A DNA stretch of 64,000 nt, from NCBI RefSeq assembly GCF_051020955.1, contig NW_027476156.1, forward strand, positions 434,001 to 498,000, written 5' to 3'. Below are positions 36,735-49,426 of the stretch, one piece after another. Below the pieces are notes generated by a model that searched no databases, was not told the DNA's origin, and was given only the letters and a program-made list of their open reading frames with translations. Position numbers and translations under genes: made by a program. The stretch comes from Megalopta genalis (taxonomy: Eukaryota; Arthropoda; Insecta; Hymenoptera; Halictidae). The first letter of the stretch is position 1; every line of letters starts with the position of its first letter.

Positions 36735-39164
36735 GATTCAAATCAATGCGAAGTAGAAGGCTTATCTTCGAATCCATGCGAAACAAATGGTTTAGCTTCA
36801 AACACCTGTGATATACATGATTTAGCTTCAACTGCATGCGAAACAAACGAGTTAGCTTCAAATCCATGCGATACACATGATTTAGCTTCAAATCAAAGCG
36901 AATTAGTAGGGTTATCTACGAATTCTTGCGAAAGAAATGGTTTAGCTTCAAATACCAGTGATATACATGATTTAGCTTCTACTGCATGCGAAAAAATCGA
37001 GTTAGCTTCAAATCCAAGCGAAACACTTTATTTAGATTCAAATCAATACGAAGTAGAAGGCTTAGCTTCAAATACAAGCGAAACACATGATTTAGCTTCA
37101 AATCAATGCGAAGTAGAAGGCTTAGTTTCAAATCCATGCGAAACACATGGTTTAGCTTAATATTCATGCGAAACAAATGGTTTAGCTACAAATACTTGTG
37201 ATATACATCATTTAGGTTCAACTCCATGCGAAATAAACGAGCTAGCTTCAAATCCAGCGAAAAACACGATTTATCTTCAAATCAACGTGAAGTAGAAGGC
37301 TTAGCTTCAAATCCACGCGAAACGAAAGATTTAGCTTCAAATACTTGCCAATGTAAGTGATATAGGTCCAAATGCTGGCGAAACAGACGAGTTACCTTCA
37401 GATGCATGGGAAACAAATGGTTTAGCTTCAAATTAATGCGAAGTAGAAGGCTGAACTTCGTATCCGTTCGAAACATATGGTTTAGCTTCAAATACTTGTA
37501 ATATACATGATTTAGCTTCACCAGCCTGCGAAACAAACGAGTCAGCTTCAAATCCATGCGAAACACATGATTTAGCATCAAATCAATGCGAAGTAGGAGG
37601 CTTATCTTCAAATCCATGCGAAAAAAACCGTTTAGCTTCAAATAATTGTGATATTCATGATTTAACTCGACTGCATGTGAAACAAACGAGTTAGCTTAAA
37701 ATCCAAGCGAAACACATTATTTAGCTTCATATCAATGCGAAGTAGAAGGCTGTGCTTCAAATCCAAGCGAAACACATGATTCATCTTCAAATCAATACGA
37801 AGTAGAAGGCTTAGCTTAAAATCCATGGGAATCAAATGGTTTATCTTCAAATACTTGTGATATACATGACTTATCTTCAACTGCATGCGAAACACATGGT
37901 TTAGCTTAATATTCTTGCGAAACAAATGGTTTAGCTACAAATACTTGTGATATACATCATTTAGGTTCAACTCCATGCGAAATAAACGAGCTAGCTTCAA
38001 ATCCAGCGAAAAACACGATTTATCTTCAAATCAACGTGAAGTAGAAGGCTTAGCTTCAAATCCACGCGAAACGAAAGATTTAGCTTCAAATACTTGCCAA
38101 TGTAAGTGATATAGGTCCAAATGCTGGCGAAACAGACGAGTTACCTTCAGATGCATGGGAAACAAATGGTTTAGCTTCAAATCAATGCGAAGTAGAAGGC
38201 TGAACTTCGTATCCGTTCGAAACATATGGTTTAGCTTCAAATACTTGTAATATACATGATTTAGCTTCACCAGCCTGCGAAACAAACGAGTCAGCTTCAA
38301 ATCCATGCGAAACACATGATTTAGCATCAAATCAATGCGAAGTACGAGGCTTATCTTCAAATCCATGCGAAAAAAACCGCTTAGCTTCAAATACTTGTGA
38401 TATTCATGATTTAACTCGACTGCATGTGAAACAAACGAGTTAGCTTAAAATCCAAGCGAAACACATTATTTAGCTTCATATCAATGCGAAGTAGAAGGCT
38501 GTGCTTCAAATCCAAGCGAAACACATGATTCATCTTCAAATCAATACGAAGTAGAAGGCTTAGCTTAAAATACATGGGAATCAAATGGTTTATCTTCAAA
38601 TACTTGTGATATACATGACTTATCTTCAACTGCATGCGAAACACATGGTTTAGCTTAATATTCTTGCGAAACAAATGGTTTAGCTTCAAATACTTGTGAT
38701 ATGCATGATTTAGCCTCAAATGCATGCTAAGCAAACGAGTTAGCTTCAAATCCTAGCGAAACACATGATTTAGCTTCAAATTCATGCGAAACACATGGTT
38801 TAGCTTAATACTCATGGGAAACACATGCTTCAGCTTCAAATACTTGTGATATAGATGATATAGCTTCAACTGCATGCGAAACAAACCAGTTATCTTCAAA
38901 TCCAAGCGAGACACATTATTTAGCTTCAAATCAACGCGAAGTAGAATGCCTAGCTTCAAATCTATGCGAAACAAATTGTTTAGCTTCAAATACTTGTGAG
39001 ATACTTGATTTAGCTTCAACTGCTTGCGAAACCAACGAGTTAGTTTCAAATCCAAGCGAAACACGTGATTTAGCCTCAAATCAATGCGAAGTAGAAGGCT
39101 TAGTTTCAAATCCATGCGAAACACATGGTTTAGCTTAATATTCATGCGAAACAAATGGTTTAGC
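36072..39164. repeat. Family III segment repeated at 44922-48014
   Basis: About 3.09 kb reappears 8,850 bp downstream with no net indel. Differences are isolated substitutions, for example AAACGACTTAGC near 36397 against AAACGAGTTAGC near 45247. The segment carries two 749-bp units. The copies part at about 39165, where this copy reads GCTTCAAATAC and the other GCTACAAATAC, followed by different monomers. Confidence 0.88.
37161..38658. repeat. 749-bp tandem pair, first occurrence
   Basis: Two units start at TATTCATGCG (37161) and TATTCTTGCG (37910), exactly 749 bp apart. The third boundary is at 38659. Inside are the short A monomer AATCCAGCGAAAAACACG, CTTGCCAATGTAAGTG, TCACCAGCCTGCGAAAC and ATTTAACTCGACTGC. 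A run of 25 monomers would be 750 bp, so each unit has a net loss of one base. Its length is not divisible by three, so copying it shifts any reading frame. Confidence 0.9.
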
Positions 39165-40735
39165 TTCAAATACTTGTGATATACATGATTTAGCATCAAA
39201 TACTGGCGAAATACATGATTTAGCTTCAAATTCATTCGTAACACATGGCGTAGCTTAATATTCATGCGTAGCAAATGGATCAGCTGCAAATACTTGTGAT
39301 ATACATGATTTAGCTTCAACTGCATGCGAAACAAACGAGTTAGCTTCAAATCCATTCGAAACACATGGTTTAGATTCAAATCAATGCGAAGTAGAAGGCT
39401 TTGCTTCAAAATCCTTGCGAATCAAATGGTTTAGCTACAAAATCTCGTGATGTACATGATTTAGCTTCAACTGCATGCGAAAACAACGAGTTAGCTTGAT
39501 ATCCATGCGAAAAACATGATTTAGATTCAAATCAATGCGAAGTAGAAGGCTTATCTTCAAATCCATGCGAAACAAACCGTTTAGCTTCAAATACTTGTGA
39601 TATTCATGATTTAACTCGACTGCATGTGAAACAAACGAGTTAGCTTAAAATCCAAGCGAAACACATGATTTAGCTTCAAATCAATGCGAAGTAGAAGGGT
39701 TATCTTCGAATCCATGCGAAACAAATGGTTTAGCTTCAAACAGTTGTGATATACATGATTTAGCTTCAACTGCATGCGAAACAAACGAGTTAGCTTCAAA
39801 TCCATTCGAAACACATGGTTTAGATTCAAATCAATGCGAAGTAGAAGGCTTTGCTTCAAAATCCTTGCGAATCAAATGGTTTAGCTACAAAATCTCGTGA
39901 TGTACATGATTTAGCTTCAACTGCATGCGAAAACAACGTGTTAGCTTGATATCCATGCGAAAAACATGATTTAGATTCAAATCAATGCGATGTAGAAGAC
40001 TGATCTTTGAATCCATGCGAAACAAATGGATTAGCTTCAAATACTTGTCATATACATGATTTAGCTTCAACGGCATGCGAAACAATCGAGTTAGATTCAA
40101 ATCCGTGCGAAACACATGACTTAGCTTCAAATCAATGCGAAGTAGAAGGCTTTGCTTCAAATCCGTGCGAAACAAATGGTTTAGCTTCAAACACCTGCGA
40201 TATACGTGATTTAGCTTCAACTGCATGCAAAACAAACGAGTTAGCTTCATATCCATGCGAAAAACATGATTTAGCTTCAAATCAATGCGAAGTAGAAGAC
40301 TGATCTTTGAATCCATGCGAAACAAATGGTTTAGCTTCAAATACTTGTCATATACATGATTTAGCTTCAACGGCATGCGAAACAATCGAGTTAGATTCAA
40401 ATCCGTGCGAAACACATGATTTAGCTTCAAATCAATGCGAAGTAGAAGGATTATCTTCGAGTCCATGCGAAACAAATGGTTTAGATTCAAACACCTGTGA
40501 TATACATGATTTAGCTTCAACTGCATGCGAAAAAATCGAGTTAGCTTCAAATCCAAGCGAAACACGTGATTTAGACTCAAATCAATCGAAGTAGAAGGTT
40601 TTGCTTCAAATCCATGCGAAACACATGATTTCGCTTCAAATCAAAGCGAAGTAGAAGGGTCATCTTCGAATCCATGCGAAACAAATGATTTAGCTTCAAA
40701 CACTTGTGATATACATGACTTAGCTTCAACGGCAT
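39165..40735. repeat. Family III mosaic between long-range duplicates
   Basis: This section includes CATTCGTAACACATGG monomers near 39230, the CTTCAAAATCCTTGCG / ATCTCGTGATGTAC module twice (about 39400 and 39870), the ATTTAACTCGACTGC junction near 39610, and two GACTGATCTTTGAATCC markers near 40000 and 40300, only 300 bp apart. At about 40587 it contains the short form AATCAATCGAAG, similar to but not identical with AATCAACCGAAG at 27083. Confidence 0.72.
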
Positions 40736-43700
40736 GCGAAACAATCGAGTTAGATTCAAATCCGTGCGAAACACATGATTTAGCTTCAAATCAATGCGAA
40801 GTAGAAGGCTTTGCTTCAAATCCGTGCGAATCAAATGTTTTAGCTTCAAATTCTCGTGATATACATGATTTAGCTTCAACTGCGTGCGTAACAAACGAGT
40901 TAGCTTCAAATCCAAGCGAAACACATTATTAAGATTCAAATCAATGCGAAGTAGAAGGCTTATCTTCGAATCCATGCGAAACAAATGGTTTAGCTTCAAA
41001 CACCTGTGATATACATGATTTAGCTTCAACTGCATGCGAAACAAACGAGTTAGCTTCAAATCCATGCGATACACATGATTTAGCTTCAAATCAAAGCGAA
41101 TTAGTAGGGTTATCTACGAATTCTTGCGAAAGAAATGGTTTAGCTTCAAATACCAGTGATATACATGATTTAGCTTCTACTGCATGCGAAAAAATCGAGT
41201 TAGCTTCAAATCCAAGCGAAACACTTTATTTAGATTCAAATCAATACGAAGTAGAAGGCTTAGCTTCAAATACAAGCGAAACACATGATTTAGCTTCAAA
41301 TCAATGCGAAGTAGAAGGCTTAGTTTCAAATCCATGCGAAACACATGGTTTAGCTTAATATTCATGCGAAACAAATGGTTTAGCTACAAATACTTGTGAT
41401 ATACATCATTTAGGTTCAACTCCATGCGAAATAAACGAGCTAGCTTCAAATCCAGCGAAAAACACGATTTAACTTCAAATCAACGTGAAGTAGAAGGCTC
41501 AGCTTCAAATCCACGCGAAACGAAAGATTTAGCTTCAAATACTTGCCAATGTAAGTGATATAGGTCCAAATGCTGGCGAAACAGACGAGTTACCTTCAGA
41601 TGCATGTGAAACACATGATCTAGTTTCAAATCAATGCGAAGTAGAAGGCTGAACTTGGTATCCGTTCGAAACATATGGTTTAGCTTCAAATACTTGTGAT
41701 ATACTTGATTTAGCTTCACCAGCCTGCGAAACAAACGAGTCAGATTCAGATCCATGCGAAACACATGATTTAGCTTCAAATCAATGCGAAGTAGAAGGCT
41801 TAGCTTCAAATCCATGGGAATCAAATGGTTTAGCTTCAAATACTTGTGATATACATGATTCAGTTTCAATTGCATGCGAAACAAACGAGTTAGCATCAAA
41901 ACCATGCGAAACACATTATTTAGCTTCAAATCAATGCGAAGTAGAAGGGTTATCTTCGAATCCATGCGAAACAAGTGGTTTAGCTTTAAATACTTGTGAT
42001 ATACGTGATTTTGCTTCAAATGCAGGCGAAACGAACAAGTTAGCTTTAAATACATGCGAAACACATGATTTAGTCACAAATCAATGCGAAGTAGAAGGCT
42101 TAACTTCAAATTAATGAGAAACTAATGATTTAGCTTCAAATACTTGTGATATACATGATTCAGTTTCAATTGCATGCGAAACAAACGAGTCAGCTTCAAA
42201 TAAATGCGAAACACATTATTTAGCTTCAAATCAATGCGAAGTAGAAGGGTTATCTTCGAATCCATGTGAAACAAGCGGTTTAGCTTCAAATACTTGTGAT
42301 ATACATGACTTAGATTCAACCTCATGTGAAACAAACGAGTTAGCTTCAAATCCATGCGAAACACATGATTTAGCTTCAAACCAATGCGAAGTAGAAGGGT
42401 TATCTTCGAATCCATGCGAAACAAATGGTTTAGCTTCAAACACTTGTGATATACATGATTTAGCTTCAACAGCATGCGAAACAAACGAGTTAGCTTCAAA
42501 AACCATGCGATACACATGATTTAGCTTCAAATCGATGCGAAGTAGAAGGCTTATCTACGAATCCATGCGAAACAAATGGTTTAGCTGCAAATACTTGTGA
42601 TATACATGATTCAGCATCAACTGCATGCGAAACAAACGAGTTAGATTCAAATCCATGCGAAACACATGATTTAGCTTCAAATCAATGCGAAGTGGAAGAC
42701 TGATCTTTGAATCAATGTGAAACAAATGGTTTAGCTTCAAATCAATGCGAAGTAGAATGCTGAGTTTCAAATCCATGCGAATCAAATGTTTTAGCTTCAA
42801 ATACTTGTGATATACATGATTTAGCTTCAACTGCATGCGATATAAACGAGTTAGCTTCAAATCCATGCGAAACACATGATTTAGCATCAAATCAATGCGA
42901 AGTAGGATGCTTATCTACAAATCCATGCGAAACAAACCGTTTAGCTTCAAATACTTGTGATATTCATGATTTAACTCGACTGCATGTGAAACAAACGAGT
43001 TAGCTTAAAATCCAAGCGAAACACATGATTTAGCTTCAAATCAATGCGAACTAGAAGGGTTATCTTCGAATCCATGCGAAACAAATGGTTTAGCTTCAAA
43101 CAGTTGTGATATACATGATTTAGCTTCAACTGCATGCGAAACAAACGAGTTAGCTTCAAATCCATTCGAAACACATGGTTTAGATTCAAATCAATGCGAA
43201 GTAGAAGGCTTTGCTTCAAAATCCTTGCGAATCAAATGGTTTAGCTACAAAATCTCGTGATGTACATGATTTAGCTTCAACTGCATGCGAAAACAACGTG
43301 TTAGCTTGATATCCATGCGAAAAACATGATTTAGATTCAAATCAATGCGAAGTAGAAGACTGATCTTTGAATCCATGCGAAACAAATGGATTAGCTTCAA
43401 ATACTTGTCATATACATGATTTAGCTTCAACGGCATGCGAAACAATCGAGTTAGATTCAAATCCGTGCGAAACACATGATTTAGCTTCAAATCAATGCGA
43501 AGTAGAAGGCTTTGCTTCAAATCCGTGCGAATCAAATGTTTTAGCTTCAAATTCTCGTGATATACATGATTTAGCTTCAACTGCGTGCGTAACAAACGAG
43601 TTAGCTTCAAATCCAAGCGAAACACATTATTTAGATTCAAATCAATGCGAAGTAGAAGGCTTATCTTCGAATCCATGCGAAACAAATGGTTTAGCTTCAA

Positions 43701-44120
43701 ACACCTGCGATATACATGATTTAGCTTCAACTGCATGCAAAACAAACGAGTTAGCTTCATATCCATGCGAAAAACATGATTTAGCTTCAAATCAATGCGA
43801 AGTAGAAGACTGATCTTTGAATCCATGCGAAACAAATGGTTTAGCTTCAAATACTTGTCATATACATGATTTAGCTTCAACGGCATGCGAAACAATCGAG
43901 TTAGATTCAAATCCGTGCGAAACACATGATTTAGCTTCAAATCAATGCGAAGTAGAAGGATTATCTTCGAATCCATGCGAAACAAATGGTTTAGCTTCAA
44001 ACACCTGTGATATACATGATTTAGCTTCAACTGCATGCGAAAAAATCGAGTTAGCTTCAAATCCAAGCGAAACACGTGATTTAGACTCAAATCAATGCGA
44101 AGTAGAAGGTTTTGCTTCAA
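40736..44120. repeat. Family II segment, downstream copy of 32577-35961
   Basis: This segment matches 32577-35961 at 8159 bp. After 44120 it switches to the CTTCAAAATCCTTGCG module, whereas the upstream copy continues with CCATGCGAAACACATG. The forward frame carries the same TGA and TAA codons at the same relative positions as the upstream copy, showing that the stops were copied. Confidence 0.88.
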
Positions 44121-44921
44121 AATCCTTGCGAATCAAATGGTTTAGCTACAAAATCTCGTGATGTACATGATTTAGCTTCAACTGCGTGCGTAACAAACGA
44201 GTTAGCTTCAAATCCAAGCGAAACACATTATTAAGATTCAAATCAATGCGAAGTAGAAGGCTTATCTTCGAATCCATGCGAAACAAATGGTTTAGCTTCA
44301 AACACCTGTGATATACATGATTTAGCTTCAACTGCATGCGAAAACAACGTGTTAGCTTGATATCCATGCGAAAAACATGATTTAGATTCAAATCAATGCG
44401 AAGTAGAAGACTGATCTTTGAATCCATGCGAAACAAATGGATTAGCTTCAAACACTTGTGATATACATGACTTAGCTTCAACGGCATGCGAAACAATCGA
44501 GTTAGATTCAAATCCGTGCGAAACACATGATTTAGCTTCAAATCAATGCGAAGTAGAAGGCTTTGCTTCAAATCCGTGCGAATCAAATGTTTTAGCTTCA
44601 AATTCTCGTGATGTACATGATTTAGCTTCAACTGCGTGCGTAACAAACGAGTTAGCTTCAAATCCAAGCGAAACACATTATTAAGATTCAAATCAATGCG
44701 AAGTAGAAGGCTTATCTTCGAATCCATGCGAAACAAATGGTTTAGCTTCAAACACCTGTGATATACATGATTTAGCTTCAACTGCATGCGAAAACAACGT
44801 GTTAGCTTGATATCCATGCGAAAAACATGATTTAGATTCAAATCAATGCGAAGTAGAAGACTGATCTTTGAATCCATGCGAAACAAATGGATTAGCTTCA
44901 AATACTTGTCATATACATGAT
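44121..44921. repeat. Bridge with near-tandem 450-bp units
   Basis: Two versions of the same five-HOR stretch lie here: ATGTACATGATTTAGC with GTGCGTAAC, then GAAAACAACGTGTTAGC and GACTGATCTTTGAATCC. The second continues past 44868 into the next segment. The extra base in GAAAACAACG is compensated locally, so the reverse strand stays open for 531 codons across 44146-45741. Confidence 0.72.
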
Positions 44922-47900
44922 TTAGCTTCAACGGCATGCGAAACAATCGAGTTAGATTCAAATCCGTGCGAAACACATGATTTAGCTTCAAATCAATGCG
45001 AAGTAGAAGGCTTTGCTTCAAATCCGTGCGAATCAAATGTTTTAGCTTCAAATTCTCGTGATATACATGATTTAGCTTCAACTGCGTGCGTAACAAACGA
45101 GTTAGCTTCAAATCCAAGCGAAACACATTATTTAGATTCAAATCAATGCGAAGTAGAAGGCTTATCTTCGAATCCATGCGAAACAAATGGTTTAGCTTCA
45201 AACACCTGCGATATACATGATTTAGCTTCAACTGCATGCAAAACAAACGAGTTAGCTTCATATCCATGCGAAAAACATGATTTAGCTTCAAATCAATGCG
45301 AAGTAGAAGACTGATCTTTGAATCCATGCGAAACAAATGGTTTAGCTTCAAATACTTGTCATATACATGATTTAGCTTCAACGGCATGCGAAACAATCGA
45401 GTTAGATTCAAATCCGTGCGAAACACATGATTTAGCTTCAAATCAATGCGAAGTAGAAGGATTATCTTCGAATCCATGCGAAACAAATGGTTTAGCTTCA
45501 AATTCTCGTGATATACATGATTTAGCTTCAACTGCGTGCGTAACAAACGAGTTAGCTTCAAATCCAAGCGAAACACATTATTAAGATTCAAATCAATGCG
45601 AAGTAGAAGGCTTATCTTTGAATCCATGCGAAACAAATGGTTTAGCTTCAAACACCTGTGATATACATGATTTAGCTTCAACTGCATGCGAAACAAACGA
45701 GTTAGCTTCAAATCCATGCGATACACATGATTTAGCTTCAAATCAAAGCGAATTAGTAGGGTTATCTACGAATTCTTGCGAAAGAAATGGTTTAGCTTCA
45801 AATACCAGTGATATACATGATTTAGCTTCTACTGCATGCGAAAAAATCGAGTTAGCTTCAAATCCAAGCGAAACACTTTATTTAGATTCAAATCAATACG
45901 AAGTAGAAGGCTTAGCTTCAAATACAAGCGAAACACATGATTTAGCTTCAAATCAATGCGAAGTAGAAGGCTTAGTTTCAAATCCATGCGAAACACATGG
46001 TTTAGCTTAATATTCATGCGAAACAAATGGTTTAGCTACAAATACTTGTGATATACATCATTTAGGTTCAACTCCATGCGAAATAAACGAGCTAGCTTCA
46101 AATCCAGCGAAAAACACGATTTATCTTCAAATCAACGTGAAGTAGAAGGCTTAGCTTCAAATCCACGCGAAACGAAAGATTTAGCTTCAAATACTTGCCA
46201 ATGTAAGTGATATAGGTCCAAATGCTGGCGAAACAGACGAGTTACCTTCAGATGCATGGGAAACAAATGGTTTAGCTTAAAATCAATGCGAAGTAGAAGG
46301 CTGAACTTCGTATCCGTTCGAAACATATGGTTTAGCTTCAAATACTTGTAATATACATGATTTAGCTTCACCAGCCTGCGAAACAAACGAGTCAGCTTCA
46401 AATCCATGCGAAACACATGATTTAGCATCAAATCAATGCGAAGTAGGAGGCTTATCTTCAAATCCATGCGAAAAAAACCGTTTAGCTTCAAATAATTGTG
46501 ATATTCATGATTTAACTCGACTGCATGTGAAACAAACGAGTTAGCTTAAAATCCAAGCGAAACACATTATTTAGCTTCATATCAATGCGAAGTAGAAGGC
46601 TGTGCTTCAAATCCAAGCGAAACACATGATTCATCTTCAAATCAATACGAAGTAGAAGGCTTAGCTTAAAATCCATGGGAATCAAATGGTTTATCTTCAA
46701 ATACTTGTGATATACATGACTTATCTTCAACTGCATGCGAAACACATGGTTTAGCTTAATATTCTTGCGAAACAAATGGTTTAGCTACAAATACTTGTGA
46801 TATACATCATTTAGGTTCAACTCCATGCGAAATAAACGAGCTAGCTTCAAATCCAGCGAAAAACACGATTTATCTTCAAATCAACGTGAAGTAGAAGGCT
46901 TAGCTTCAAATCCACGCGAAACGAAAGATTTAGCTTCAAATACTTGCCAATGTAAGTGATATAGGTCCAAATGCTGGCGAAACAGACGAGTTACCTTCAG
47001 ATGCATGGGAAACAAATGGTTTAGCTTCAAATCAATGCGAAGTAGAAGGCTGAACTTCGTATCCGTTCGAAACATATGGTTTAGCTTCAAATACTTGTAA
47101 TATACATGATTTAGCTTCACCAGCCTGCGAAACAAACGAGTCAGCTTCAAATCCATGCGAAACACATGATTTAGCATCAAATCAATGCGAAGTACGAGGC
47201 TTATCTTCAAATCCATGCGAAAAAAACCGTTTAGCTTCAAATACTTGTGATATTCATGATTTAACTCGACTGCATGTGAAACAAACGAGTTAGCTTAAAA
47301 TCCAAGCGAAACACATTATTTAGCTTCATATCAATGCGAAGTAGAAGGCTGTGCTTCAAATCCAAGCGAAACACATGATTCATCTTCAAATCAATACGAA
47401 GTAGAAGGCTTAGCTTAAAATACATGGGAATCAAATGGTTTATCTTCAAATACTTGTGATATACATGACTTATCTTCAACTGCATGCGAAACACATGGTT
47501 TAGCTTAATATTCTTGCGAAACAAATGGTTTAGCTTCAAATACTTGTGATATGCATGATTTAGCCTCAAATGCATGCTAAGCAAACGAGTTAGCTTCAAA
47601 TCCTAGCGAAACACATGATTTAGCTTCAAATTCATGCGAAACACATGGTTTAGCTTAATATTCATGGGAAACACATGCTTCAGCTTCAAATACTTGTGAT
47701 ATAGATGATATAGCTTCAACTGCATGCGAAACAAACCAGTTATCTTCAAATCCAAGCGAGACACATTATTTAGCTTCAAATCAACGCGAAGTAGAATGCC
47801 TAGCTTCAAATCTATGCGAAACAAATTGTTTAGCTTCAAATACTTGTGAGATACTTGATTTAGCTTCAACTGCTTGCGAAACCAACGAGTTAGTTTCAAA

Positions 47901-48014
47901 TCCAAGCGAAACACGTGATTTAGCCTCAAATCAATGCGAAGTAGAAGGCTTAGTTTCAAATCCATGCGAAACACATGGTTTAGCTTAATATTCATGCGAA
48001 ACAAATGGTTTAGC
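44922..48014. repeat. Family III segment, downstream copy of 36072-39164
   Basis: It is collinear with the upstream copy at exactly 8850 bp, equal to 59 five-monomer HORs. A distinguishing change is TCTTTGAATCC near 45615 where the upstream copy has TCTTCGAATCC. It contains the second pair of 749-bp units (46011-47508). Confidence 0.88.
46011..47508. repeat. 749-bp tandem pair, second occurrence
   Basis: Units start at 46011 and 46760, with the next boundary at 47509. They correspond base for base to 37161-38658 apart from isolated substitutions, such as GCTTAAAATCAATGCG near 46276 against GCTTCAAATTAATGCG near 37426. The second unit of each pair shares GAAGTACGAGG (about 38340 and 47190) where the first has GAAGTAGGAGG. 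Confidence 0.9.
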
Positions 48015-49426
48015 TACAAATACTTGTGATATACATCATTTAGGTTCAACTCCATGCGAAATAAACGAGCTAGCTTCAAATCCAGCGAAAAACACGATTT
48101 ATCTTCAAATCAACGTGAAGTAGAAGGCTTAGCTTCAAATCCACGCGAAACGAAAGATTTAGCTTCAAATACTTGCCAATGTAAGTGATATAGGTCCAAA
48201 TGCTGGCGAAACAGACGAGTTACCTTCAGATGCATGGGAAACAAATGGTTTAGCTTCAAATCAATGCGAAGTAGAAGGCTGAACTTCGTATCCGTTCGAA
48301 ACATATGGTTTAGCTTCAAATACTTGTAATATACATGATTTAGCTTCACCAGCCTGCGAAACAAACGAGTCAGCTTCAAATCCATGCGAAAAACATGATT
48401 TAGCATCAAATCAATGCGAAGTAGGAGGCTTATCTTCAAATCCATGCGAAAAAAACCGTTTAGCTTCAAATAATTGTGATATTCATGATTTAACTCGACT
48501 GCATGTGAAACAAACGAGTTAGCTTAAAATCCAAGCGAAACACATTATTTAGCTTCATATCAATGCGAAGTAGAAGGCTTAGCTTAAAATCCATGGGAAT
48601 CAAATGGTTTATCTTCAAATACTTGTGATATACATGACTTATCTTCAACTGCATGCGAAACACATGGTTTAGCTTAATATTCTTGCGAAACAAATGGTTT
48701 AGCTACAAATACTTGTGATATACATCATTTAGGTTCAACTCCATGCGAAATAAACGAGCTAGCTTCAAATCCAGCGAAAAACACGATTTATCTTCAAATC
48801 AACGTGAAGTAGAAGGCTTAGCTTCAAATCCACGCGAAACGAAAGATTTAGCTTCAAATACTTGCCAATGTAAGTGATATAGGTCCAAATGCTGGCGAAA
48901 CAGACGAGTTACCTTCAGATGCATGGGAAACAAATGGTTTAGCTTCAAATCAATGCGAAGTAGAAGGCTGAACTTCGTATCCGTTCGAAACATATGGTTT
49001 AGCTTCAAATACTTGTAATATACATGATTTAGCTTCACCAGCCTGCGAAACAAACGAGTCAGCTTCAAATCCATGCGAAACACATGATTTAGCATCAAAT
49101 CAATGCGAAGTACGAGGCTTATCTTCAAATCCATGCGAAAAAAACCGTTTAGCTTCAAATACTTGTGATATTCATGATTTAACTCGACTGCATGTGAAAC
49201 AAACGAGTTAGCTTAAAATCCAAGCGAAACACATTATTTAGCTTCATATCAATGCGAAGTAGAAGGCTGTGCTTCAAATCCAAGCGAAACACATGATTCA
49301 TCTTCAAATCAATACGAAGTAGAAGGCTTAGCTTAAAATACATGGGAATCAAATGGTTTATCTTCAAATACTTGTGATATACATGACTTATCTTCAACTG
49401 CATGCGAAACACATGGTTTAGCTTAA
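47989..49426. repeat. 749-bp tandem pair, third occurrence (first unit shortened to 689 bp)
   Basis: Units start at 47989 and 48678 and the last ends at 49426. The first is 689 bp, shorter by 60 bp (two monomers, around 48560-48590). The second is the full 749 bp. With the other two pairs this makes six units in the window. The paired arrangement recurs each time, so the pair rather than the single unit was the copied element. Confidence 0.88.

Noticed and set aside
37161..48014. Assembly artefact as the explanation for all long-range duplicates
   Set aside because: Duplicates differ by scattered substitutions and by exact monomer-multiple length changes, as expected of real copies. Read depth is still needed to exclude local misjoins.
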